This document shows, piece by piece, positions 1 through 8,700 of a DNA stretch of 18,651 nucleotides. How positions within the stretch are numbered: position 1 is the stretch's first letter; the number at the start of each line of letters is the position of its first letter. A program made the translations under genes and the position numbers. The stretch comes from Bacillota bacterium (GTDB lineage Bacteria > Bacillota > Desulfotomaculia > Desulfotomaculales > Desulfotomaculaceae), in assembly GCA_023481335.1 (NCBI GenBank), contig JAMCWI010000006.1, forward strand, positions 1 to 18,651. The letters run 5' to 3'. The notes under the pieces are model-generated. The model was given only the letters and a program-made list of their open reading frames with translations, was not told where the DNA came from and searched no databases.

Positions 1-25
1 ACCATAAAGTCGCCCGGCCGGGGTA

Positions 26-1528
26 ATGAAGGTACTGAGGTCGGTCATGGACCCGGATGACCCGGTACGGCTGGCGGCGGCTCTCAGGGGAAACCTTTTC
101 GGTCTGAGCGACGGACTCCTCTGGAGGTTTAAAAAGGCCGGGGGGAGATTCAACTACAACTCTCCCGTGCCTGAAGGACTGGACCCGGACGACAGGGACG
201 TTATCCTCTGGGCTTTTGAAATGCTTAAAAAATTCAGGTCCTGGACTGTAAGGCTACCGGCCAGTGCAGCCCTGGAAAACATAGTAACCGAGCTGGGGGT
301 CATTCCTTATACCCTGACAGGTGAACTGGGGAAAAGTCGTTCCGGGCATATTATACAGTGTTTGGAATATGTTGCCGCTGCGGAGCGCAGGGGCATAACC
401 TCATTATCTTCCATACTGGAGTACCTTGAGCTTCTTTTGGAATCTGGTGTGGAGGAGGAAATAAACATTGCTCCCTGGGAGGACGACTCTGTAAGGCTGA
501 TGAACCTGCACAAGGCCAAGGGACTGGAAGCCCCGGTGGTCTTTCTGGCAAACCCAGGGAAAAAAGTTTCCCGTCCACCCGACAGGCACATCAACAGGGC
601 CGGGGACACACCGAGGGGTTATTTTGTAATTAAAAAAGAAAGCGGCTATACCACCGAGATAATCGGCCAGCCCCTGGAATGGGAGAAATACTCCGAAGAA
701 GAGATGAAATACCTGTCGGCAGAAGAAATCCGCCTGTTATACGTGGCAGCCACCAGGGCCAGGAACCTGCTGGTGGTGAGCACATACCCGGGTAAACCAG
801 AACAAAGCCCCTGGAGCCAACTGCACGGCTATTTAAGCGAGGCGCCGGAGCTGGAGTGCAAGGACACAGAGAAGACTGAAGCAGCCGGCTACGAGGGGGC
901 TGTACTTACCCAGGGGGATTTGGTAAAGGCCAGGGAAGGTTTTACTGTAATCATAGACTCAGCCAATACCCCCAGCTATTCCGTAGAGTCCGTCACCTCT
1001 TTGGTCAAAGGGGCCGGGGATGGGCCGGAAAGAAAAGAGACCGGCTACGGCCTTTCCTGGGGGAGGGTGGTCCACAGGGTGCTGGAGGCCTGTGCTTTAA
1101 GAAAGCCTGACAATATAGAACTCTTTGTGGACAATATACTGGTTGAAGAGGGCCGACCTTCAGGAGAGAGGGACGAGGTTATTACCCTGGTCAACCAGGT
1201 AGTTAAATCGGAACTGTGGGACAGAATGCTGAAAAGCAAAAGGCGCTTTGTAGAGGTGCCCTTTTCGGCCAGGGACTACAGCACCAAAAACGGCGGGGAA
1301 AGGATTATTTCCGGGGTTATTGACCTGGTTTTTGAAGAGGAAGATGGATGGGTAATAGCTGACTACAAGACCGACAACGTAGAGTCCGAGGAACAGCTGG
1401 CGGAACTGGTCAAATACTATTCTCCACAGGTTGAGATGTATAAAAGGTTCTGGGAGAAGATGTCCGGGGAGAGAGTTGTTGAAGCAGGGCTGTTTTTTAC
1501 ACAAATTAACAGGTTGGTTGCTGTTTAG
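26..1528 (+). CDS. AddA/UvrD-type helicase-nuclease, C-terminal part only (truncated or pseudogene)
   Basis: The 500 residues match the C-terminal 40 percent or so of an AddA-like ATP-dependent helicase/nuclease (COG1074 type; full-length members are about 1100-1250 aa). Seen: helicase motif V (VRLMNLHKAKGLEAPVVFL, residues 156-174), motif VI (EEIRLLYVAATRARNLLVV, from 233), then a RecB-like PD-(D/E)XK nuclease domain with WGRVVHRVLE (345-354), the metal-binding Asp in GVIDLVF (430-436), ADYK (445-448) and a following SPQVEMY helix. The C-terminus looks intact. Walker A and B would lie upstream and are absent. In-frame TAA at 5-7 precedes the first ATG, and the codons between them (SRPAGV) still resemble family sequence. 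I therefore infer a nonsense or frameshift-damaged gene, or a separately translated remnant. No clear ribosome binding site precedes the ATG. The family resects double-strand breaks and degrades linear DNA. Family assignment is firm; integrity is doubtful. Confidence 0.8.
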   Translation: MKVLRSVMDPDDPVRLAAALRGNLFGLSDGLLWRFKKAGGRFNYNSPVPEGLDPDDRDVILWAFEMLKKFRSWTVRLPASAALENIVTELGVIPYTLTGELGKSRSGHIIQCLEYVAAAERRGITSLSSILEYLELLLESGVEEEINIAPWEDDSVRLMNLHKAKGLEAPVVFLANPGKKVSRPPDRHINRAGDTPRGYFVIKKESGYTTEIIGQPLEWEKYSEEEMKYLSAEEIRLLYVAATRARNLLVVSTYPGKPEQSPWSQLHGYLSEAPELECKDTEKTEAAGYEGAVLTQGDLVKAREGFTVIIDSANTPSYSVESVTSLVKGAGDGPERKETGYGLSWGRVVHRVLEACALRKPDNIELFVDNILVEEGRPSGERDEVITLVNQVVKSELWDRMLKSKRRFVEVPFSARDYSTKNGGERIISGVIDLVFEEEDGWVIADYKTDNVESEEQLAELVKYYSPQVEMYKRFWEKMSGERVVEAGLFFTQINRLVAV

Positions 1529-1562
1529 GAGTATTTTCTAGTAATTCTTGTTTAAGTGTTGG

Positions 1563-1591
1563 TTGGGAGATGATTGGATTATGGATATAAA
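1563..1591 (+). promoter_or_regulatory. possible sigma-A promoter upstream of the glycosylase-fold gene
   Basis: TTGGGA at 1563-1568 is separated by exactly 17 nt from TATAAA at 1586-1591 (4/6 and 5/6 matches to the sigma-A consensus). Transcription from here would give a leader of about 155 nt before the gene at 1754. That leader would contain the hairpin at 1662-1694, so the hairpin would have to be read through or act as an attenuator. This is a pattern match only. Confidence 0.25.
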
Positions 1592-1661
1592 AGAAAATAC
1601 CAATGATTATATGAAAGAGAGAGGACCAGAACAAAGATAAGCTTCTTTCGACTACTGCTTC

Positions 1662-1694
1662 CTAGTGGCTCCCACCCAAAGGTAGGGGTTCTAG
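1662..1694 (+). terminator. strong imperfect hairpin, terminator-like or mobile-element end
   Basis: CTAG at 1662-1665 pairs with CTAG at 1691-1694. GGCTCCCACC at 1667-1676 pairs with GGTAGGGGTT at 1681-1690, with one C-A mismatch, a few G-T wobbles and one bulged T at 1666, closing a CAAA loop. Only TTTAAT follows, so the U-tract is poor for an intrinsic terminator. It could end transcription of the AddA-like gene, act as an attenuator for the next gene, or be the right-end stem-loop of a lost IS200/IS605-type element, since such ends often carry a CTCCCACC-like hairpin. No transposase is present. Confidence 0.35.
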
Positions 1695-1753
1695 TTTAAT
1701 AATTCGTTACATTTTATCCGGGAAAAGTCCATGAAGGTTACGGAGGGATAACT

Positions 1754-2596
1754 ATGTATATAAAAGCTGTTCTCAGTGAGTTAGCTGTCCTTCATTCGTC
1801 TGAAAAATTATGGGTAAGAGAAGATTTTTTGAGGTCAGAAAGCCCCTTGGCAGAGTTTTTTAAGATTTTCCCTGGAAATCACTTTTCATTAGCCTTTAAA
1901 GAATACTACCTCCCGTCTTTTACGAATACCGAGAGGCTGTATCAAGATAGCCCCGATTTTCCTTTTTGGGGGGCAGATTTTTTTTCGACTGGGAAAAGGA
2001 TACTTGTGGTAGCAGAGTCAGCCGCTGAAAAAGGGTTGGCAGTAAGCAACACCATATATTCCATGCTCTGGTCTGAAAATATCCGTGAGTATACCCCAAA
2101 GCTAAAAAAGTGCTTTGAATATTGGGACTTCTCAAGATATTACTCATATTTAGAAGTGCTTATCGATTTATGGGAGCTGAGTCCTGAAAATATTTTTATT
2201 ACAGATGCTCACAAATACAATATGTCCAAACATAAAGGCAGTATACTGCGGCGGGAAATCAGCATTATTAAACCGGATTTTATTTTGCCCCTCGGGGCCA
2301 AAGCCTACGAAAGCGTTACCGGCTCAAAAGTAAAGAAACAGGTTGCAACGAAAATAAGGTTGGGGGATACTGAAACGAAAGTTATTTACTGTCCTTTTCC
2401 TGCCGGTTTGGGTCGAACAAGAAAAGAATTCCCGGAAACATTAGCTTATGCTACTAGATCCATTTGGGAAAAGGTGCATGGACTGTCTATTCCTGAAATA
2501 ATTAAGAAGGTTATAAGTAAAAGAAGGTTAATTCAAGGTATTTTGCCAACGAGGAGCGATAAGTTCTTCACGTCATTTGATAGTTACGGTGGTTAA
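1754..2596 (+). CDS. uracil-DNA glycosylase-superfamily-like protein with altered catalytic motifs
   Basis: A 280-aa protein; ATG preceded by GGAGGG (1742-1747) at 6-nt spacing. The order of elements fits the UDG fold: RILVVAESAAEKG (82-94) in the place of motif A (GEAPG in family 4), a strand with NIFITDAHKYN (146-156), the core strand IIKPDFILPLGAKAYESV (161-178), and IYCPFPAGLGRTR (211-223) in the place of motif B (HPSxxxR). The usual His-Pro-Ser is not present; the corresponding stretch is Pro-Phe-Pro followed by GLGR. The motif-A Glu is kept but its flanking Pro-Gly is Ala-Ala. UDG enzymes remove damaged or modified bases. The changed motifs suggest another base, another chemistry or a binding role, which is inference. 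The first ~75 residues are not recognised. It lies 62 bp before the DUF6361 gene on the same strand, so it may belong with that cassette. Confidence 0.6.
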   Translation: MYIKAVLSELAVLHSSEKLWVREDFLRSESPLAEFFKIFPGNHFSLAFKEYYLPSFTNTERLYQDSPDFPFWGADFFSTGKRILVVAESAAEKGLAVSNTIYSMLWSENIREYTPKLKKCFEYWDFSRYYSYLEVLIDLWELSPENIFITDAHKYNMSKHKGSILRREISIIKPDFILPLGAKAYESVTGSKVKKQVATKIRLGDTETKVIYCPFPAGLGRTRKEFPETLAYATRSIWEKVHGLSIPEIIKKVISKRRLIQGILPTRSDKFFTSFDSYGG

Positions 2597-2658
2597 TGCT
2601 ACTCCATAGGACAGGTTGTTAGTGTCACGTTATTAAGTATAGATAAAGGGGAATTAAG

Positions 2659-3897
2659 ATGCCATCGGTTTTTGGTTGGGTAGATTTTATTGAAAAAGAC
2701 CGTGAGAAAATGATTAAAGTCATCCGCCTCTTTAGAGAGCAAGATACCAGGGATGAACTGGGCCTCGGTTCCGTGCGTGATGCCTTTTCAAATCTTTTGT
2801 TTCCGGGCACCAGTACAATTCAGACCAGAGCAAAATACATGTTACTGGTGCCTTGGCTATACCGGACGTTGGAAAGACAGAAGACCAGTTCAGCTGATAT
2901 AGCCAAAAAGGCGAGAAATGCGGAGATTTTTTTGATTAACTCTCTGATGGAATCCGGTGATACGGATGGTGTTATTGGAAAAGAAGCCAGGCAGTCGTTG
3001 CAAAGGCTGCCAAGCAGTGTATACTGGGCTGGCCTGGGCACATGGGGAATAAGACAATATAAAGGCTCCCAGAATGAATACCACCGTTACCTGGACTACT
3101 ACTATCATTACAAGAAAAATCTGGTGGTTGGTGATGATAAAGAGCCGATTTCAGGGCGTGTAGGAGAAAACTGGGACCCGGACCTGCCCGAACCATCCGG
3201 GGGTTTTCCCCAAAGGGTTGGTTTTAAACTTGAGCATAATGAGGCTGAATATCTGCAGGAACGTATAATAAACAGCTGTAAAGATAGTCTCCTGGCGTTT
3301 CTGGTTCAGGAAAGGATGTCTGCTGCCTGCGATTTTATCTGGTCACATCCCATGCTGGGAGCTTTTCCACAGAAGTTAGCCCTGCAGGTTAATCATGCCC
3401 GTAATTTTTCAGAAGTAATGCATGGAGCAGCACTTTTGTACAACCTCATGCTGGCTGAAAAGTGTGATTGGGAGGATGGACAGGAACTCGTAGACGACTA
3501 CACAGAGCAATTCAATGAGTGGAAAGAAAAGATTGGCATGAGAATTGGTGAACTAAAAGAATGGCATGACGATATGCGGAAGTTTTGGGATATTGTCCAG
3601 CAGTGGGGTGATGTTACACACAGAACAAAAGCATTTATAGAGACATGGATAAATATTGTTTTGGAGGGCGATGCCCTTAATAAGCTGACAGGTTACGATA
3701 CGGCGAAGAAGCTTATATTCGAAAGGGAAGTGGCCTTAAAAAGAGGACGGGCCAGGCTTGCCGACAGGCGTTCGCTGGAACGTTGGACCGGGGCTGCGGG
3801 AACTTATCAGCTTCGCTTCCGGTGGACAGTGGTAAGTAATATGCTTAACGATATAGTCAGCGGACTTGAAAACAAAAAGGAGGGATACGATGCTTAA
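2659..3897 (+). CDS. DUF6361 family protein, first gene of a DUF6361-PLD-helicase cassette
   Basis: A 412-aa protein of unknown biochemical role, recognised as DUF6361 from its N-terminus: FGWVDF (5-10), then RDELGLGSVRDAFSNLLFPG (31-50) followed by TSTIQTRAKYMLLVPWLYR (51-69). ATG is preceded by AAGGGGA (2646-2652) at 6-nt spacing. I see no signal peptide, membrane segment, Walker motif or obvious nuclease motif. The remainder is helix-rich and Trp/Tyr-rich, with charged helices near 270-310 and a basic stretch (ALKRGRARLADRRS) near 357-370 that could contact nucleic acid. The last codons overlap the ATG of the PLD gene by 8 nt, which argues for translational coupling and a shared complex. 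Family name fairly sure; function unknown. Confidence 0.75.
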   Translation: MPSVFGWVDFIEKDREKMIKVIRLFREQDTRDELGLGSVRDAFSNLLFPGTSTIQTRAKYMLLVPWLYRTLERQKTSSADIAKKARNAEIFLINSLMESGDTDGVIGKEARQSLQRLPSSVYWAGLGTWGIRQYKGSQNEYHRYLDYYYHYKKNLVVGDDKEPISGRVGENWDPDLPEPSGGFPQRVGFKLEHNEAEYLQERIINSCKDSLLAFLVQERMSAACDFIWSHPMLGAFPQKLALQVNHARNFSEVMHGAALLYNLMLAEKCDWEDGQELVDDYTEQFNEWKEKIGMRIGELKEWHDDMRKFWDIVQQWGDVTHRTKAFIETWINIVLEGDALNKLTGYDTAKKLIFEREVALKRGRARLADRRSLERWTGAAGTYQLRFRWTVVSNMLNDIVSGLENKKEGYDA

Positions 3898-5740
3898 TCC
3901 ACATGACCGCCAGTTATACCTTGAAGCATTGAGACCTCCTGCCGGCTATTGCTTTGACCGGGGTGTGGCTACTACTTTTTCCTTGGACTTGACCACTCTT
4001 CTTATAGCCCCGCTTTCCCTGGCTATGTTTGAGTGCGAAAGTGAAAAGGATTTTCTTGCTGATCCCATAAAAGTAATGGAAGCCCTGCGCAGGTCGGCGG
4101 AAAAGCTTACAGTATTCTGCCAGCTCGGTAGAATATCAATTCCTACTGTCGATAGTCTCTTATATGGCTATCTCGAAAAAATGGTGACAGAGGTTCGCCC
4201 ACCCAATGAAAATGGGGTGTTTCACCCCAAAGTCTGGGTCCTCCGCTTTCTGCAAAACCAAAAGCCTTTTTACAGGCTGCTATGCCTGTCCAGAAACATT
4301 ACCTTTGATCGTTCCTGGGATACTTTGCTGGTATTGGAAGGCGGGATGACCGACCGGGAGTACGTGGGAAATAAGCCCCTGGCTGATTTTATCAGGCACC
4401 TTCCCCGAATGGCTGTGGGAGGGGTAGCCAGTCAGTGTAAAAAAGATATTGATCTGCTGTCCTCCGAAGTTATGAAGGTTTCCTTCAGCGCTCCGGAAGG
4501 TTTTGACGATAACCTTAAATTTTTGCCCATAGGTATACCGGGTTACCCTCAATTACCCACGGATGATTATCATGAACGGCTGCTGATTGTATCACCTTTT
4601 CTTTCCGAAGAAATACTGAGCCGTTTTAAGGGTAAGGTGGAAAAAATATTGGTATCCAGAGAAGACAGCCTGGATGGCATAAACCCGGACACTTTGGAAA
4701 GTTATAAAGAAATTTTTATAATAGACGAACTGGCTGAGATTAGTGATTACTCCGAGGATGAGGATTATCCGGAAGGTTTTGCGGAAGAACAAAAAATGAA
4801 CGGGCTACATGCCAAGCTTTTCATCGCGGAACATGGAAAAACGGTAAGGGTATGGACCGGATCGGCAAATGCCACTAATGCAGCCTTTAACGGTATTAAC
4901 GTTGAATTTCTGGTGGAGCTGTCAGGTAGTAAAAATAAAGTCGGTATTGACCGTTTCCTTGGCACAGATGAAAAAACGGGATCCTTTAGGGATTTACTGA
5001 AGGTTTACAGGCCCCCCTGCGGCCCCCCAAATGAGCAGACTATAGGGAAAGCTTTGGAGGAGACACTTGAAAAGGTCAGGGCCAACCTAGTATCGGGTCT
5101 GAGCCTAAAGGCCGCTCCGAATGAAAGTGGTTTTGACCTGGAACTCTCAGCTATTAATGGTCTTAAGAGTATCTCCTGTGAGGGGCTGAAAGGGTTGTGC
5201 TGGCCCATTTCCATAAAACATTCCCAGGCCCAGTCATTAGACCCTCTTTTTACAGGGAAGCATGTGTTGTTTAAGGCCCTTTCTCCGGTGGGGGTAACCA
5301 GTTTTATTGCCTTCAACCTTTTTATTGAAGCGGGGGGTGTTGAGCGAACACTTAGTTTTGTGCTGAACCTTCCCCTGGAGGGCCGACCGGCTGAAAGAGA
5401 CAATTTAATCCTGCAAAGCGTTATCAAAGACCGTAGCAGTTTTATAAGGTACATTCTTTTTCTACTGGCTGACAGTGATACCTCTTATGAACTGTCGGAA
5501 CTAATCGGTTCCGGTAATAACGGCAAAAATGGAAATGGGAAAAGCTCCTTTAATCGTTTTCCCCTCTTGGAAGAACTATTAAAGGCACTGAGCAGGAATC
5601 CCGAAAAAATAGACTCCATAGCAAAACTTGTGGATGACTTAATGAAGTATCCGGAGGGTGAAAAACTGCTGCCTGAGGGTTTTAACGCAATCTGGAAGCC
5701 TATTTGTAATGCAAGGAGGGACAGTATTGCCAGTAGATAA
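3890..5740 (+). CDS. phospholipase D-like protein with two HxK motifs, putative nuclease
   Basis: I place the start at ATG 3890, because AAGGAGG (3877-3883) sits 6 nt before it; a start at 3866 is possible but has no good site. This gives 616 aa. Two PLD-like half-sites are visible: HPK (112-114) with SRNIT (135-139), and HAK (307-309) with GSANAT (324-329). Each fits the HxK plus (G)SxN part of the HKD motif, while the Asp of HxKxxxxD is not evident in either. This matches divergent PLD-like proteins found beside helicases in defence loci (known of the family). Two half-sites in one chain could make a pseudo-dimeric active site. The C-terminal ~220 residues are not recognised and contain a Gly/Asn-rich linker (GSGNNGKNGNGKSS, about 536-549). 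The gene overlaps DUF6361 upstream by 8 nt and the helicase downstream by 14 nt. Role as the nuclease of the cassette is inference. Confidence 0.75.
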   Translation: MLNPHDRQLYLEALRPPAGYCFDRGVATTFSLDLTTLLIAPLSLAMFECESEKDFLADPIKVMEALRRSAEKLTVFCQLGRISIPTVDSLLYGYLEKMVTEVRPPNENGVFHPKVWVLRFLQNQKPFYRLLCLSRNITFDRSWDTLLVLEGGMTDREYVGNKPLADFIRHLPRMAVGGVASQCKKDIDLLSSEVMKVSFSAPEGFDDNLKFLPIGIPGYPQLPTDDYHERLLIVSPFLSEEILSRFKGKVEKILVSREDSLDGINPDTLESYKEIFIIDELAEISDYSEDEDYPEGFAEEQKMNGLHAKLFIAEHGKTVRVWTGSANATNAAFNGINVEFLVELSGSKNKVGIDRFLGTDEKTGSFRDLLKVYRPPCGPPNEQTIGKALEETLEKVRANLVSGLSLKAAPNESGFDLELSAINGLKSISCEGLKGLCWPISIKHSQAQSLDPLFTGKHVLFKALSPVGVTSFIAFNLFIEAGGVERTLSFVLNLPLEGRPAERDNLILQSVIKDRSSFIRYILFLLADSDTSYELSELIGSGNNGKNGNGKSSFNRFPLLEELLKALSRNPEKIDSIAKLVDDLMKYPEGEKLLPEGFNAIWKPICNARRDSIASR

Positions 5741-8700
5741 GCTGCGCCCAAACCCCACTGAGATCCTTAAGGGCTTAAAAGATTTCCAGCGAAATACCGT
5801 GGAATATGTTTTTAAAAGGCTTTATCTTGATGAACAAACCGCCAGCCGATTCCTTGTGGCTGATGAGGTTGGGCTTGGAAAAACGCTGGTTGCCAGGGGG
5901 ATAATTGCAAAGGCTGTGGATTACCTCTGGGACGAGGTTAAACGCCTGGATATTATATATATCTGTTCCAATGCTGAAATAGCCCGGCAGAATATAAGCA
6001 GGCTAAATATAACAGGGCAAAAGGACTTTTCTCTTTCATCAAGGATTACCCTTTTACCTATAAACCTTGAAAATATAAAAAGGAACAAAGTTAATTTTGT
6101 TTCTTTCACTCCCGGTACCTCCTTTGATCTACGCTCCCAGGGCGGGGTAAAAAAGGAAAGGGCCCTTATTTACCACATATTAAAAGAAGAGTGGGGTCTT
6201 GGAAACAGGAAAAGGTACATGAATGTTTTCCAGGGGGGGGCCGGTGACTCCTGGCCTGATTACCTGGCGGGCTTTCTTAACTGGAATAAAATTGACGAAG
6301 ACCTGTCCGGAGACTTTGTTAATAAGCTGAATGCAAGGTCAAAGAGAGATGATGACACCGGAGTAAGAAATATTAAAATCCGTTTTGAGGAAATGGCTGA
6401 AAGCTTTGATGGCAGGAGAAAACAGTCAAACCAGGACTGGTACGACAGAAATAAACTTATTGGCGAGCTAAGGGAGATACTTGCCGAGAGCTGTATTACA
6501 GCACTGGAGCCTGATCTCATCATTCTGGACGAGTTCCAGCGTTTTAAACACCTACTTGATGGGGAAGATCAATTAAGCCAACTAGCCGGTTATTTGTTTA
6601 ATTACAAGAAAGCAAAAACCGTACTGCTGTCAGCTACCCCTTACAAAATGTACACCATGCACCATGAGGAAGATGATAACCATTACGAGGATTTTATAAG
6701 GACTGCTGATTTCCTCTTTAAATCAGAGGATATGACCAGGAATCTGCAGCTATGTTTGAAAAATTACAGGAATGAATTGTATCAGGTTAACGGTAGCGGT
6801 CTGGATAATTTGTATAAAGCAAAGCAGCAAATTGAAGCTATTCTAACTGCGGTAATGACCCGTACAGAGCGGATGGGCTCAACTTTGGAGAATGACGGAA
6901 TGGTCAGAGAGATAAGAAGAATTGACAGCCCCAGTGAAACCGAGCTTATTTCCTATGTCAGAATGGACAATGTTTCTCGTATCCTTGGAGCGGGTAACCC
7001 CCTGGAATACTGGAAATCGTCGCCATACCTGCTTAATTTTATGGAGAATTATAAAATTAAAAAAGAATTTGAGCTAAGGCTTGAAAATCAGGACAAACAG
7101 CTTTCTGACCTGGTAAAAGAGGTCTCCCAAAGCCTTCTTCCGTGGAAAACCATAATGAATTATAAAAAAGTCGACCCGTGCAATTCAAAGCTTCGCATGC
7201 TTATTGAAGATACCATCTCAAACGGGGCCTGGCAGCTTTTATGGATGCCTCCCTCTTTGCCTTATTACAGGCCGCAGGGTGTATATGCCGACCCAAAGTT
7301 GGACAGGTTCACCAAGGCCCTTGTTTTTTCTTCCTGGAATGTTGTCCCTAAGGTAATTTCCACCATATGCAGCTACGAGGCTGAGAGAAAAATGGTAGGG
7401 CTATTTGATAAAAAGGCCGAATACACCCGGGAGAGAAGAAGGAGAAGACCTCTATTACGGTTTGCCAGACAAGAGGGAAGACTTGCCGGAATGTCCTCCT
7501 TTACACTATTTTTTCCCTGCACCACCCTGGCCCAAAAAATTGATCCCTTTTCCATAGCGGCGGAACTATGTGATGGGAAGGGCATTCCCGACTATAATAC
7601 TGTTTTTCAAAATATATCCTGCAGGATAAGGGGCTTATTAGAGGATTCCGGTGTTGATCTGCCCGTGGGCAGGGTCGCACAGGAGGATGAAAGGTGGTAC
7701 TGGGCTGCACCAGTTATTTTGGACAGGCATTTTTACCCGGATATTATAAATGACTGGCTGGAGAAGAATGGTTCAGAATGGCGTGAAATGGTTAAATCAA
7801 GGCAGGATTCGGAAACAGACGGCGGTTTTGCCGATCACGTTGACGCACTTGAAGATTTTTTTGAAAGCCCTGCAGACCTGGGGCCGGTTCCCGGTGATCT
7901 GGTTGATGTTTTGACAAAAGCAGCTCTGGGTTCGCCGGCGGTGACAGCACTACGATCGCTAAATCGCTGGTGGAAGGGCTTTGACCCCTATGTGCTTTCG
8001 ACCGCCGCCCAGATCGCCATGGGATTTCGTAACCTGTACAACCTCCCTGAGAGCATAACCCTGATAAGGGGCTTAAACGACAAAGAGTCATACTGGAAAA
8101 GGGTTATGGAGTATGGTTCGGAAGGAAACCTGCAGGCTGTCCTTGACGAGTATTTTCACGTATTATACGAATCTCTTAATTTAAGCAGTTCTCCCGATGA
8201 TGAGGCAGTTAAAATGCTGGCAGACCATTTATATTCAGCCGTTTCCCTGAGGACGGTAAACCTTGATTTTGATGAAATTAAGCTGAACAGAAGAAATAGT
8301 GAGGTACTCAAAAAAAACCGAAGCTTACGCTGTCGGTATGCACTTCGTTTTGGAAAAGGTAAAAATGATCAGGACGACGAGGTTACCAGGCAGGACCAGG
8401 TCCGATCCGCCTTTAACTCGCCGTTCAGGCCTTTTATCCTCGCTACAACCTCCATCGGCCAGGAGGGGCTGGATTTCCACCAGTACTGTCATTCCATTTA
8501 TCACTGGAATCTGCCCTCCAACCCCGTGGACTTGGAGCAAAGGGAGGGGCGCATCCACCGATACAAAGGCCATGTAATAAGAAAAAATGTCGCTCTAAAA
8601 AACGGCCTGGCGTGTCTTGCAGGAAGAAAGGCCTGTTTTGAGGACCCCTGGGAGGAGCTGTTCTCAATGGCTCTCGAACAAAGGGGCAGCGGGTTTAATG

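Noticed and set aside
307..609. Minus-strand open frame of about 100 codons inside the AddA-like gene
   Set aside because: It lies wholly within a gene with clear helicase motifs, has no ribosome binding site and no family resemblance.
1581..1640. Possible 19-codon peptide starting at ATG 1581
   Set aside because: The nearest purine-rich site (GGGAGA) is too far upstream, the peptide is not recognised and the segment overlaps a better promoter pattern.
5005..5454. 149-codon minus-strand open frame inside the PLD gene
   Set aside because: It shadows a gene with strong coding context; composition is typical of an antisense frame and no initiation signal is seen.
8299..8577. 92-codon alternative plus-strand frame inside the helicase
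   Set aside because: It overlaps the helicase motif V/VI region, where the helicase frame is clearly the coding one.
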